DNA from: Candidatus Rhodoblastus alkanivorans
GTDB taxonomy: Bacteria > Pseudomonadota > Alphaproteobacteria > Rhizobiales > Beijerinckiaceae
Assembly (NCBI RefSeq): GCF_022760755.1
Contig: NZ_JAIVFP010000001.1
Span: forward strand, 1,778,001 to 1,842,000
DNA: 64,000 bases
Reading direction: 5' to 3'
The translations under genes were made by a program, and so were the position numbers. Shown in pieces: positions 43,283 to 51,364 of this stretch (position 1 is the stretch's first letter; each line of letters opens with the position of its first letter). The notes beneath the pieces are model-generated. The model did no database searches. It was given only the letters and a program-made list of their open reading frames with translations, and was not told the DNA's origin.

Positions 43283-43358
43283 GAGCGCGTAGCTCAGCCG
43301 GTAGAGCATCTGACTTTTAATCAGAGGGTCCAGGGTTCGAGTCCCTGCGCGCTCACCA
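43283..43358 (+). tRNA. tRNA-Lys (anticodon TTT)
   Basis: Complete 76-nt cloverleaf with CCA encoded: acceptor GAGCGCG/CGCGCTC, D-arm GCTC..GAGC, anticodon arm TCTGA-CTTTTAA-TCAGA, T-arm CAGGG-TTCGAGT-CCCTG. It is the integration target of the island to its right; the 3' part is the left attachment site. Confidence 0.97.
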
Positions 43359-43360
43359 AG
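43313..43360 (+). repeat. attL-like repeat within tRNA-Lys
   Basis: Starts ACTTTTAATCAGAGGGTCC and runs through the CCA end plus AG. Matches 56665-56712 at 46 of 48 positions. Confidence 0.85.
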
Positions 43361-43394
43361 TTAAATCAAAGACTTGGCTTGTATTTTTAAAGAG

Positions 43395-43438
43395 CGTGCT
43401 TCCCAAAAGTTCGATTTGGGCAGCACCCGGGAAGCACG
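43395..43438. repeat. Nested inverted repeat next to attL
   Basis: CGTGCTTCCC (43395-43404) pairs perfectly with GGGAAGCACG (43429-43438), with inner CCCAAA/TTTGGG. Could be a recombinase or excisionase site or a transcription terminator; no T-run is present. Confidence 0.45.
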
Positions 43439-43888
43439 ATGACGATTTTTTACGCTTTCTAGCCCAACAAGTCCCGTCAGCATCGTCCATCGCCGGATCG
43501 CCCCGTTCATAGGCGTCCCAACCGTAGCGGGCACTGCCACCCAATTTACTCGCGACCGCCTCCCAGCGCGCCTTGCGCCTGATCATGACGGTGGGGCGTG
43601 GAGGCCCGGCTTCATAGCGTCATGGCCTTCGCCATCACCCACCTCTGGCCTGATCTTCCTTCGATCTCGTTGGGTCGTTGGCGCGTCGCGCTCGTCCAAA
43701 GGCGCTGCCGAAGTGAGTAATTCTTTTTTCGGCAGGGCCGCCTCAGAGGGGGGAATTTGAATGCAGAGGGGTCGGGGGCTTCCATGGTCGCCCAAAGAAT
43801 TTTTTGGATTTTTCAGCGGAGCATTATCCATCAACATATTTAACGTTGCTTTCGCTGATCTGCCCCGCGATTGCTCGTGGAACTCCGG
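43439..43888. other. Region without recognised gene
   Basis: No convincing coding sequence on either strand. One minus-strand open frame here begins in the antisense of the tRNA-Thr fragment and is rejected. Confidence 0.45.
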
Positions 43889-43936
43889 CTGATTTGTAAT
43901 CAGTAGGTCGCGAGTTCGATCCTTGCAACCGCACCA
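43889..43936 (+). pseudogene. 3' fragment of tRNA-Thr (TGT)
   Basis: CTGATTTGTAATCAG anticodon arm (loop TTTGTAA, anticodon TGT), variable AGGTC, T-arm with GTTCGAT, and encoded CCA at 43934-43936. A normal D-arm is missing upstream, so it is not a whole tRNA. Probably a relic attachment site. Confidence 0.65.
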
Positions 43937-44091
43937 AATTCGCAAATAAAATAAATGGTTTGTTCGTCAGCGTGTTGATAGGAACATGGTCGGGTTCCCG
44001 GCTTGGGAAACGTTGGGGAAACGCGCATTAGAGCTTCAGGGAAGCCCGTAGAGCGGTCTTGATCGGTTCGGACTAGTCGGCAGGGAAAATT

Positions 44092-44808
44092 ATGCCCGGC
44101 AATAATCTTACCGTACCCCCGCAAGAGGCCGCCGACAGAGGCAAATTCACAACCTCGATTTTGACCGCCGTTGCCGCCACGATCTTTCCGCAGGCCGCCC
44201 TACTCGCCGGACTGTCGCAAGCGGCTTTAACGTTCGCGTTCGACAAGTACGCGAGGCGCGCCCAAGAGGTTATAGAAGCCGAAACCGCGCGGCTCAATTT
44301 GGCCTCGCTCAGTGTTGAACAGCAGGCCGCCTTTGTCCCGATGGTAGTTCGCTATTTCGAGGCCGCGAGACAAGGCGAATACGAACATACGTTGGAGGTC
44401 CTAGCCGCCTTCATTGCAGGCGAAATGAAAAAGGACGAACCGAAACCCGGACACGTCGCAAGGATGGCGCGACGGATTGAAGGATTGTCTAAGCGAGATT
44501 TGAAAGTGATTGCGCTGATGAACGATTTGGCGAACAGGCCGCCACCAAATCCGCCGCCAATACCAAGCAAAGGTGGGATTTCCGTCATGGACGTGCTCAC
44601 TTCGTTCAGCGAAGCGGGAGAAATGGGTTTCGCCGCTGTATGGGAAAGCCTTTCCGAGCTTTCAAATCGGTCGCTACTGCTTATGACCCACGTTTCCGGC
44701 TACGGCGTGTCGGAAGGCGTATTCGTAACGACAGAAGCATTCCGCGATTTGATCGAAAACGCCGAAACGAAATTCGCGCGGGGCGAGGCGGAAAGCGAAA
44801 CGCCCTGA
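44092..44808 (+). CDS. Hypothetical island protein
   Basis: A 238-residue protein of unknown function. A possible membrane-proximal hydrophobic stretch (TAVAATIFPQAALLAGLSQAALTFAF, about 25-50, broken here) is followed by a helical domain (VVRYFEAARQGEYEHTLEVL) and a winged-helix-like second half (GLSKRDLKVIALMNDLANR; ISVMDVLTSFSEAGEMGF; GYGVSEGVFVTTEAFRDL). The Pro-rich linker RPPPNPPPIP separates the two. Composition is less GC-rich than the chromosome, consistent with transfer. No family recognised. Confidence 0.6.
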   Translation: MPGNNLTVPPQEAADRGKFTTSILTAVAATIFPQAALLAGLSQAALTFAFDKYARRAQEVIEAETARLNLASLSVEQQAAFVPMVVRYFEAARQGEYEHTLEVLAAFIAGEMKKDEPKPGHVARMARRIEGLSKRDLKVIALMNDLANRPPPNPPPIPSKGGISVMDVLTSFSEAGEMGFAAVWESLSELSNRSLLLMTHVSGYGVSEGVFVTTEAFRDLIENAETKFARGEAESETP

Positions 44809-44858
44809 CTTCTAACTCGAACGCCCTCCCGTCCGCAAAAGGGCGAAGCGGCATATAG

Positions 44859-44954
44859 GTGGGCGATCTGTTCGAGAAGCGCAGGCAGCTTATGGCGGAT
44901 TGGTCCGAGTTCTGTGCGTCCAAGGTCGAATTGGACGTTGAGGCGTTGAGCTAA
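44859..44954 (+). pseudogene. C-terminal remnant of a tyrosine recombinase
   Basis: A 31-codon open stretch (VGDLFEKRRQLMADWSEFCA...) ending in TAA resembles the C-terminal tail of phage-type integrases (HGDLFEKRRxLMxxWAxFC). The in-frame codon before it is a stop, and no catalytic motif remains. It may be the residue of an older element's integrase. Confidence 0.4.
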
Positions 44955-45008
44955 ACGCCCTCCGGTAAGCAGGATTTAACGCTACGCTTGCGCATCATTG
45001 CGCTGGAC

Positions 45009-46406
45009 GGTAGCGTCCACGAAGGTGGTGGAGATTTCTGAGTGAAGCCGGCGGGCGGAGCTCCGCTTAGCGGAGCCCGCCGGCGGGCCGGGGCGGTCAC
45101 CGCGCCCTCTTTGGTTATGGTCGAGTTGCTGAAGCTTGACCCCACCGAAACGAGGACATGATGACCGACGACACAATGGCATTTCTTCATCAACTGCGCG
45201 AGCGCGGCGGGGAGGACCTCCTGAAGGACCTCGCCGAAGCGGTGTTGCAGAAGCTGATGGATTTTGACGTCGACAACCTGATCGGCGCCGGACGCTACGA
45301 GCGTTCAGATGTGCGCACGACGCAGCGCAACGGCTATCGCCCGCGCGAACTCGACACCCGGCTCGGCACGCTGGAACTCAAAATCCCGAAGCTGCGCAAG
45401 GGCAGCTATTTTCCTGGCTTCCTCGAACCGCGCAAGACCGCCGAGCGCGCGCTTGTCGCCGTCATTCAGGAGGCCTGGATCCAGGGCGTTTCGACACGCA
45501 AGGTCGACGATCTCGTTCAGGCGATGGGCATGTCGGGCATCTCGAAAAGCCAGGTGTCGAAGCTCTGCGAGGACATCGACGAGCGGGTGAACTCGTTCCT
45601 CGATCGCAAGCTCGAAGGCGAGTGGCCCTATCTTTGGCTCGACGCGACCTATCTGAAAGTGCGCGAGAACGGCCGGATCGTCTCGGTCGCCGCAATAATA
45701 GCCACAGCGGTGAACGGCGAAGGGCGGCGTGAGATCATTGGGCTCGGGCTGGGGCCGTCGGAGGCGGCGGTGTTTTGGCTCGGCTTCCTGCGCTCGCTGG
45801 AAAGCCGCGGCCTCAAGGGCGTCAAGCTGGTCATCTCCGATGCGCATGAAGGCCTGAAAGCGGCTATCGCCCAAGTCTTCAAGGCGAGTTGGCAGCGTTG
45901 CCGGGTGCACTTCATGCGCAATGCGCTCGCTCATGTTTCCAAAGCGCATCATGGCATGGTGTCGGCGGCGATCCGCTCCGTCTTTGCCCAGGAGGATCAG
46001 GCCGCTGCGTCACGGACCTGGCGCCAGGTCGCCGACCAATTGCGGGCGCGATTTTCGCGGCTGGCCGATATGCTGGACGCCGCCGAGGCCGACGTGCTCG
46101 CCTTCATGGCGTTTCCCCGCGCGCATTGGCCGAAGCTGCATTCCACCAACCCGATCGAGCGCCTCAACAAGGAGGTGAAACGGCGCGCCGACGTGGTCGG
46201 CATTTTCCCCAACGAAACTTCGATCAGGCGGCTCCTCGGCGCCATCCTGCTCGAACAAAATGATGAGTGGCAATTACAGCATCGCTACATGAGCCTGGAG
46301 ACGATGGCCGGCCTCGCCGACGAAGCCGCCGCGCCGCCAAAAATCGCAGCCTGAGAAAAGGCGCAACGACCGCCCCACAATTTCCACCACCTTGACGGAC
46401 GTGACC
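45009..46406 (+). mobile_element. IS256-family insertion sequence
   Basis: 1,398-bp element with terminal inverted repeats (GGTAGCGTCCACGAAGGTGG at left; GGTCACGTCCGTCAAGGTGG read inward from the right, 28 bp with six mismatches or fewer). Perfect 8-bp target duplication CGCTGGAC at 45001-45008 and 46407-46414. A strong GC hairpin (GCCGGCGGGC../..GCCCGCCGGC) lies at about 45047-45086 between the left end and the transposase. Confidence 0.92.
45158..46354 (+). CDS. IS256-family (mutator type) transposase
   Basis: DDE transposase of 398 residues. N-terminal region LLKDLAEAVLQKLMDFDVDNLIGAGRYERS, then RNGYRPRELDTRLGTLELKIPKLRKGSYFP (split motif), the first Asp in YLWLDATYLKVREN, second in LVISDAHEGLKAAI, and the Glu-bearing HSTNPIERLNKEVKRR. 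Length is normal and the frame uninterrupted, so the element is likely active. The start is one of two adjacent ATG codons (45158/45161). Confidence 0.93.
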   Translation: MMTDDTMAFLHQLRERGGEDLLKDLAEAVLQKLMDFDVDNLIGAGRYERSDVRTTQRNGYRPRELDTRLGTLELKIPKLRKGSYFPGFLEPRKTAERALVAVIQEAWIQGVSTRKVDDLVQAMGMSGISKSQVSKLCEDIDERVNSFLDRKLEGEWPYLWLDATYLKVRENGRIVSVAAIIATAVNGEGRREIIGLGLGPSEAAVFWLGFLRSLESRGLKGVKLVISDAHEGLKAAIAQVFKASWQRCRVHFMRNALAHVSKAHHGMVSAAIRSVFAQEDQAAASRTWRQVADQLRARFSRLADMLDAAEADVLAFMAFPRAHWPKLHSTNPIERLNKEVKRRADVVGIFPNETSIRRLLGAILLEQNDEWQLQHRYMSLETMAGLADEAAAPPKIAA

Positions 46407-46630
46407 CGCTGGACGTCGGTCCATGGGCTAAAGCATTAGCCCGCTAAAAGAGCACGCACGTCCATCGATTGATATTGAATATCATGGAGGTGGGAATGTT
46501 CGGCTTGCTTCGTAGGAAACGGCAACCATGATTAGATGCAGAAATAGACGAAACAAGAAAGCATTGCGTATTTGTCTTCGCTAAAACATGGCGCGATTTA
46601 AATCCGAGGGTCGAAACACCTGAAGACTTA

Positions 46631-47563
46631 GAGCCTGACCTGAAATTGGTTGACCGGCCTCGCGGCCCTTGATTCCCTTGGTTTGCAACAACTTTGGGAG
46701 ATTCGCGATGCCGTGGAGCGAGGCCGATCGCGCGAAGTATGAAGTCATTCGGGCGCGCTATTCAAGCGATATGTCGGAGGCCGAACTGGCGCTGATTTCG
46801 CCGCTGTTGCCGCCGCCCAAACGGCGCGGACGCAAGCCGACAGATGCCCAGATCATTCTCAACGCCTTGTTTTATTTGATCCGCTGCGGCTGCCCATGGC
46901 GATATCTGCCGAAGGATTTTCCGCCGTTCACGACCGTGCAAAACCGCTTCTACGCGTGGCGCGACAGCGGCGTGTGGGCGCAAATCATCAGCGTTCTCGT
47001 GATGGACGCCCGCGAAGCGGAAAGCCGTGAGGCCGCGCCGACGGCTGTCGTCGTCGACAGCCAATCTGTCAAGACGACGGAAGCCGGCGGCCCCCGTGGT
47101 TTCGATGCGGGCAAGAAGGTCAAGGGGCGCAAGCGCCATCTCGCCGTCGACACGATCGGTCTGCCCATCGAATGCCAGATCACGACCGCCGACGTGCAGG
47201 ACCGCGACGCTCTCGCGCCGTTGCTGAAGGCCGTGCATCGCAAGAGCCCGTGGGTGAAAATGTCCTTCGTCGACGGGGGTTATCAGGGTGATGAAGCCAA
47301 GCGCGCAGCCTTCGAGGCGAGCCGCATTTCCATCACCGTCGTCAAGCGAACCGATAAAGAGGTGAAAGGATTTACGGTGCTGCCGAAACGCTGGGTCGTC
47401 GAAAGGACGCTCGGTTGGATCAATCGCGCGCGCCGTCTGTCAAAAGACTTCGAGGCGACCATCGAATCCGCCCTCGCGTGGCTGCAATTGGCCCTGGCTT
47501 TCCTTCTCATGCGAAGGCTGGCGAGGGCAAAAGCCAGTCAGAATTGAAATTCGAGTCGGGTTC
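46631..47563 (+). mobile_element. 933-bp IS5-family element, copy B
   Basis: Same ends and length as copy A; 3-bp target duplication TTA on both sides. Inserted in the small gene at 46496-47754. Confidence 0.9.
46708..47547 (+). CDS. IS5-family transposase (copy B)
   Basis: 279 residues, amino-acid identical to copy A at 15332-16171, with all DDE motifs intact (VVVDSQSVK, VDGGYQGDE, VVERTLGW). Direct orientation relative to copy C, 0.95 kb away, so the stretch between them can be lost by recombination. Confidence 0.9.
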   Translation: MPWSEADRAKYEVIRARYSSDMSEAELALISPLLPPPKRRGRKPTDAQIILNALFYLIRCGCPWRYLPKDFPPFTTVQNRFYAWRDSGVWAQIISVLVMDAREAESREAAPTAVVVDSQSVKTTEAGGPRGFDAGKKVKGRKRHLAVDTIGLPIECQITTADVQDRDALAPLLKAVHRKSPWVKMSFVDGGYQGDEAKRAAFEASRISITVVKRTDKEVKGFTVLPKRWVVERTLGWINRARRLSKDFEATIESALAWLQLALAFLLMRRLARAKASQN

Positions 47564-47754
47564 TTAGCAAATGAGATTGAGCGATTTGCACCGGATGCAT
47601 TCCGGTTCAGGTTCACCAAGTTTCCAATTACAAAAAATGCTCCCGTAAAGGGGGGTGGCTCATCGTCTTTGAAGCCGTCAATGAAGCCGGAACTCATTCC
47701 GAGGCGCTTGTAACGAAAGCTGTCGAGATAATTCGCTCCAAATATGCAAACTAG

Positions 47755-48198
47755 AGCAACTAAGGCTTCCCACTTGTAGCCCATCGCCCTTGACGCCGAA
47801 CCCCAATGCGTTCATGCCTTGTTCTCTCATACGAACCGGACCTGAACGCGTGACCGTTCCGCCACTCGACGCCCCGTTGTCGCTGCTAGCCGGCTATTGG
47901 CTGGAGACGAATTGCAAGCGCCGCCAGAGCTACACGCCTATCAAGCTACTCGCCTAAGCGCGTCGGATCGCAGACCCGCCTTAGCGACATTCTGCCGCGC
48001 CTGCGGTGCGATCGATGCAAGGAACGGCCTAACGAGGTCGCGTTGGTTGACGATCCGGCTGCGGGCGCGAATGGGGTTCCGGGCGGAGGGAAACTGGTTC
48101 GGGTTGTGTTGGGGGTGGATAGTGCAGGCGGGCAGTCGTGACGCCAGATTGGCGCGGCATGAAAGCGCCGGGTGCGGGCGGGTTTTGAAGGGGCAGCC
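47755..48198. other. Region without recognised gene
   Basis: 444 bases, GC-rich with a long G-biased stretch (about 48050-48190). Open frames on both strands have no recognisable protein character. Confidence 0.4.
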
Positions 48199-48515
48199 TC
48201 AATTTTGATATTTCGCAACGAACTCGGAAATAGAATTTTTGTTTGATTTAAAGTTTGCTGCCTCTGCCGCATCGAAATCGCTAATGAACGTTATTGCGTC
48301 CTTCGTGTAGCCCTTTCTCGCTAAACAAGAAGCGAACATCTTTTCAATGTACGCAGAGAATTTATCCAGCTTATCACGCTCATCAGCAGTGAGCGCGTCC
48401 GCAAAAATAGCCTCTTTCATATTTTTCCTAAGCATCTCAGGCGATAACGACGCATCGTCTTCATATACGAAATTATGTTGTATTTCAATAATTTTGTCTT
48501 TCGCTGCAATCCTTA
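48199..48515 (-). pseudogene. Hypothetical gene truncated by IS copy C
   Basis: The C-terminal 105 residues or so of a minus-strand gene (LRIAAKDKIIEIQHNFVYED ... SISEFVAKYQN) whose 5' end is cut by the IS left end at 48516. The AT-rich codon use differs from the chromosome. The sequence beyond the IS does not continue the frame, so the N-terminus is lost. Highly charged and helical; no family recognised. Confidence 0.55.
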
Positions 48516-49448
48516 GAGCCTGACCTGAAATTGGTTGACCGGCCTCGCGGCCCTTGATTCCCTTGGTTTGCAACAACTTTGGGAGATTCGCGATGCCGTG
48601 GAGCGAGGCCGATCGCGCGAAGTATGAAGTCATTCGGGCGCGCTATTCAAGCGATATGTCGGAGGCCGAACTGGCGCTGATTTCGCCGCTGTTGCCGCCG
48701 CCCAAACGGCGCGGACGCAAGCCGACAGATGCCCAGATCATTCTCAACGCCTTGTTTTATTTGATCCGCTGCGGCTGCCCATGGCGATATCTGCCGAAGG
48801 ATTTTCCGCCGTTCACGACCGTGCAAAACCGCTTCTACGCGTGGCGCGACAGCGGCGTGTGGGCGCAAATCATCAGCGTTCTCGTGATGGACGCCCGCGA
48901 AGCGGAAAGCCGTGAGGCCGCGCCGACGGCTGTCGTCGTCGACAGCCAATCTGTCAAGACGACGGAAGCCGGCGGCCCCCGTGGTTTCGATGCGGGCAAG
49001 AAGGTCAAGGGGCGCAAGCGCCATCTCGCCGTCGACACGATCGGTCTGCCCATCGAATGCCAGATCACGACCGCCGACGTGCAGGACCGCGACGCTCTCG
49101 CGCCGTTGCTGAAGGCCGTGCATCGCAAGAGCCCGTGGGTGAAAATGTCCTTCGTCGACGGGGGTTATCAGGGTGATGAAGCCAAGCGCGCAGCCTTCGA
49201 GGCGAGCCGCATTTCCATCACCGTCGTCAAGCGAACCGATAAAGAGGTGAAAGGATTTACGGTGCTGCCGAAACGCTGGGTCGTCGAAAGGACGCTCGGT
49301 TGGATCAATCGCGCGCGCCGTCTGTCAAAAGACTTCGAGGCGACCATCGAATCCGCCCTCGCGTGGCTGCAATTGGCCCTGGCTTTCCTTCTCATGCGAA
49401 GGCTGGCGAGGGCAAAAGCCAGTCAGAATTGAAATTCGAGTCGGGTTC
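48516..49448 (+). mobile_element. 933-bp IS5-family element, copy C
   Basis: Same ends and length as copy A. Flanking triplets differ (TTA left, TGA right), so no target duplication; a deletion or recombination involved this copy. In inverted orientation to copy D. Confidence 0.88.
48593..49432 (+). CDS. IS5-family transposase (copy C)
   Basis: 279 residues, identical to copies A, B and D; DDE motifs intact. Confidence 0.9.
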   Translation: MPWSEADRAKYEVIRARYSSDMSEAELALISPLLPPPKRRGRKPTDAQIILNALFYLIRCGCPWRYLPKDFPPFTTVQNRFYAWRDSGVWAQIISVLVMDAREAESREAAPTAVVVDSQSVKTTEAGGPRGFDAGKKVKGRKRHLAVDTIGLPIECQITTADVQDRDALAPLLKAVHRKSPWVKMSFVDGGYQGDEAKRAAFEASRISITVVKRTDKEVKGFTVLPKRWVVERTLGWINRARRLSKDFEATIESALAWLQLALAFLLMRRLARAKASQN

Positions 49449-50102
49449 TGAGCGCGGGCTGCTATCCACGCCCCATAGGATCTATTTGGAAGTTGGAGCC
49501 TCCGGCAAACCCGGCGCAGTTCAGACCGAAGCTGGGAAAGTCCGCTGACGGCGTTGCACCGGCCATTGCGAGACAAGCTTGAAAGGGGCGTTCGAGCCGA
49601 TTTGCGTCTTCCTGCGGACGCGCTAAAAATGGTCAAATGCGCTTGAAGGGCTCGCTGACGGCTTTTTGAGACTATATGCGCTTTACGCATCCTTACAGGC
49701 CACGCGCGAAAAAAAAACGCGGCGCCGAATGGGGCCTCGCGACGAGCGGCTGGCGCGTCGCGGCGATCACCATGAAGCTACTCGTCGGCGGGGGCGCGGC
49801 GATCGCCAGCGGGATCATCCGCACGAGCGGCGAAATTGGCTGGCAGCGATCGAGCCGGCTCGGCGAAGCTCTGACGGTGGAAAGCGAGATCCCAGGTGTG
49901 AAGCCGTCGCGTTCAAAGCCGGTTCATGGCATGGTCGCGCTGCGGAGCGAGACTCGCAACCATTGCGGTGATCTGGCGCAGATGTTCACCGCGAAATTGG
50001 TCGCGGCGCGGCGCCAAGTTTGCCGCCTGAAGTGGCCGCTGCCCATCCGGGCAGTGGCGGCGCGCCTTGGGAAGACACAGATTTGGGGAAAGGAGTTTTT
50101 CC
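49449..50102. other. Region without recognised gene, upstream of protease cassette
   Basis: 654 bases. A long plus-strand open frame from 49676 runs through here but continues as a shadow of the protease gene; its first 140 residues resemble no family seen. The promoter for the cassette should lie in the last 100 bases, before AAGGAG at 50090. Confidence 0.4.
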
Positions 50103-50990
50103 ATGCCCCAAGTGTCTCTCGAAGTGTCTCTCGAAGCCTTCTCGAATTCGCTCGCCGACCTCGTCGCCGCCGCCTCCGAGAGCGTCGTCCGCCTGTCCTC
50201 CGAACGCGCACAATCGACTGGCTTTTTCTGGCGGCCCGACACGATCGTGACTTCCGACGAAGCCCTGGCGGAAGAGGGCGACGTTTCTGTTGTCCTCCCC
50301 GGCGGAGAAGTCCGGCCGGCCACAGTGCTCGGCCGCGATTCGACCACCGACATCGCGCTGCTACGTGTCGAGGGGGCGAAAATTCCGCCGGTCGTATTCA
50401 GCGAGACCCCGATCCGCGCCGGCGCCCTGGCGCTCGTCGTCGGCGCGGCCGCCGAGGGCGCGCTCGCAGCGGTCGGATCCGTGGCCGCCGTGGGACCGTC
50501 CTGGCTGTCGGTGCGCGGCGGCAAAATCGACTCGCGCATCGAGCTGGATCTGCGTCTGCGCCGCGCCGCGCAAGGCGGCGTCGCGCTCGACGCCTCCGGT
50601 CGCGCCATCGGCATGGCGACTTTCGGGCCACGACGCCGTGTCCTGGTCATTCCCGCGGCGACGATCGCAAGGGTGGCGAGCGTTTTGGTGAGCGAGGGGC
50701 GCGTCCCGCGCGGATTTCTCGGCCTCGGCTTGCAGCCCGTGCGTCTCGACGGCATGGACGGCGTCGGCGCGATCATTACCGGGATCGTCAAGGACGGACC
50801 CGGAGAAAAGGCCGGCGCGCGCCAGGGCGATGTCATCGTCGCCTGGAACGGCGCGCCTTTGCATGGGGTCTATTCGCTGCTGCGAACGCTCGGGCCCGAC
50901 AGCGTCGGCCAGAACGTGACGCTCGGCTTGCGCCGCGGCGGCGAACCACTCGATCTGGCGCTGACCATTAGCGAAAGGCCGCGGCATTGA
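50103..50990 (+). CDS. HtrA/S1C-like pseudoprotease with PDZ domain
   Basis: A 295-residue trypsin-like/PDZ protein lacking two of three catalytic residues. Compared with the intact paralogue at 51365, TNSHVV becomes VTSDEAL (about 48-54, no His), DSDLALLRA becomes TTDIALLRV (Asp kept) and NPGNSGGPL becomes AAQGGVAL (about 155, no Ser). The PDZ domain (about 205-290; GAIITGIVKDGPGEKAGARQ) is intact. No signal peptide is present. AAGGAG lies 7 bases before the ATG. It overlaps the LuxR gene by 4 bases. Likely a regulatory or scaffolding partner (inference). Confidence 0.8.
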   Translation: MPQVSLEVSLEAFSNSLADLVAAASESVVRLSSERAQSTGFFWRPDTIVTSDEALAEEGDVSVVLPGGEVRPATVLGRDSTTDIALLRVEGAKIPPVVFSETPIRAGALALVVGAAAEGALAAVGSVAAVGPSWLSVRGGKIDSRIELDLRLRRAAQGGVALDASGRAIGMATFGPRRRVLVIPAATIARVASVLVSEGRVPRGFLGLGLQPVRLDGMDGVGAIITGIVKDGPGEKAGARQGDVIVAWNGAPLHGVYSLLRTLGPDSVGQNVTLGLRRGGEPLDLALTISERPRH

Positions 50991-51358
50991 AGGACTATGG
51001 CCCCCTGACCATCTCGCTTGAGATCGGCGACCCCGCCCTCGCCGAACGCGTCGCCGCGTCATTGCGCGAGGCGGGCGGCCTGCGGGTCGCGGCGGCGGGC
51101 GAAGCCGCCGATCTCATCATTATCGAGGCGAGGCCGTCTGAACGCGCGCCCGAAGGGGATGCGCTTTTGACGCAACGCGAGCTGGAAGTGCTGCGCCTGC
51201 TCGCCGAAGGCTCGTCGAACAAGACCATCGCCCGGCGGCTCGGCATTTCGGCCCACACCGCCAAGTTCCACGTCGGACGTCTGCTCGACAAACTTGACGC
51301 CAATGGGCGCGCGGATGCGGTCGCGCATGCCGCGCGGCTCGGCGTCCTTCATTTGTAG
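50987..51358 (+). CDS. Mini LuxR-family regulator
   Basis: A 123-residue protein. The C-terminal half is a GerE/LuxR helix-turn-helix (LTQRELEVLRLLAEGSSNKTIARRLGISAHTAKFHVGRLL, split here at about 60-100). The first half (EIGDPALAERVAASLREAGG, AADLIIIEARP) resembles a shortened response-regulator receiver without a phospho-acceptor Asp motif. It sits between two HtrA-like genes, overlapping the first and 6 bases from the second, so it probably controls this operon. Phosphorylation-independent action is inferred. Confidence 0.8.
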   Translation: MKDYGPLTISLEIGDPALAERVAASLREAGGLRVAAAGEAADLIIIEARPSERAPEGDALLTQRELEVLRLLAEGSSNKTIARRLGISAHTAKFHVGRLLDKLDANGRADAVAHAARLGVLHL

Positions 51359-51364
51359 GCCAAA

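Larger units (their letters stand above)
46496..47754 (+). pseudogene. Small hypothetical gene broken by nonsense codon, IS copy B and frameshift
   Basis: GGAGGTGGGA precedes ATG 46496 (MFGLLRRKRQP), then TGA at 46529 interrupts a frame that continues LDAEIDETRKHCVFVFAKTW to TTA at 46630. IS copy B follows; the frame resumes ANEIERFAPDAFRFRFTKF and, if one G is added to the G6 tract near 47652, goes on WLIVFEAVNEAGTHSEALV to TAG at 47754. The restored product would be about 105 residues. Three independent lesions show long disuse. Function unknown. Confidence 0.7.

Noticed and set aside
43867-43936. Complete tRNA-Thr gene
   Set aside because: The possible 5' acceptor strand has a mismatch and the D-arm cannot be formed; only the 3' part is convincing.
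43583-43945. 120-residue minus-strand open frame beginning MRIWCGCKDRTRDLLITNQ
   Set aside because: Its N-terminus is the antisense translation of the tRNA-Thr fragment, a known annotation artefact; the rest has no protein character.
47897-48208. 103-residue plus-strand open frame
   Set aside because: No ribosome-binding site, no family resemblance, biased composition of a G-rich stretch.
49676-50971. 431-residue plus-strand open frame
   Set aside because: Overlaps the protease gene in another frame with Arg-rich shadow composition; the upstream part resembles nothing known.
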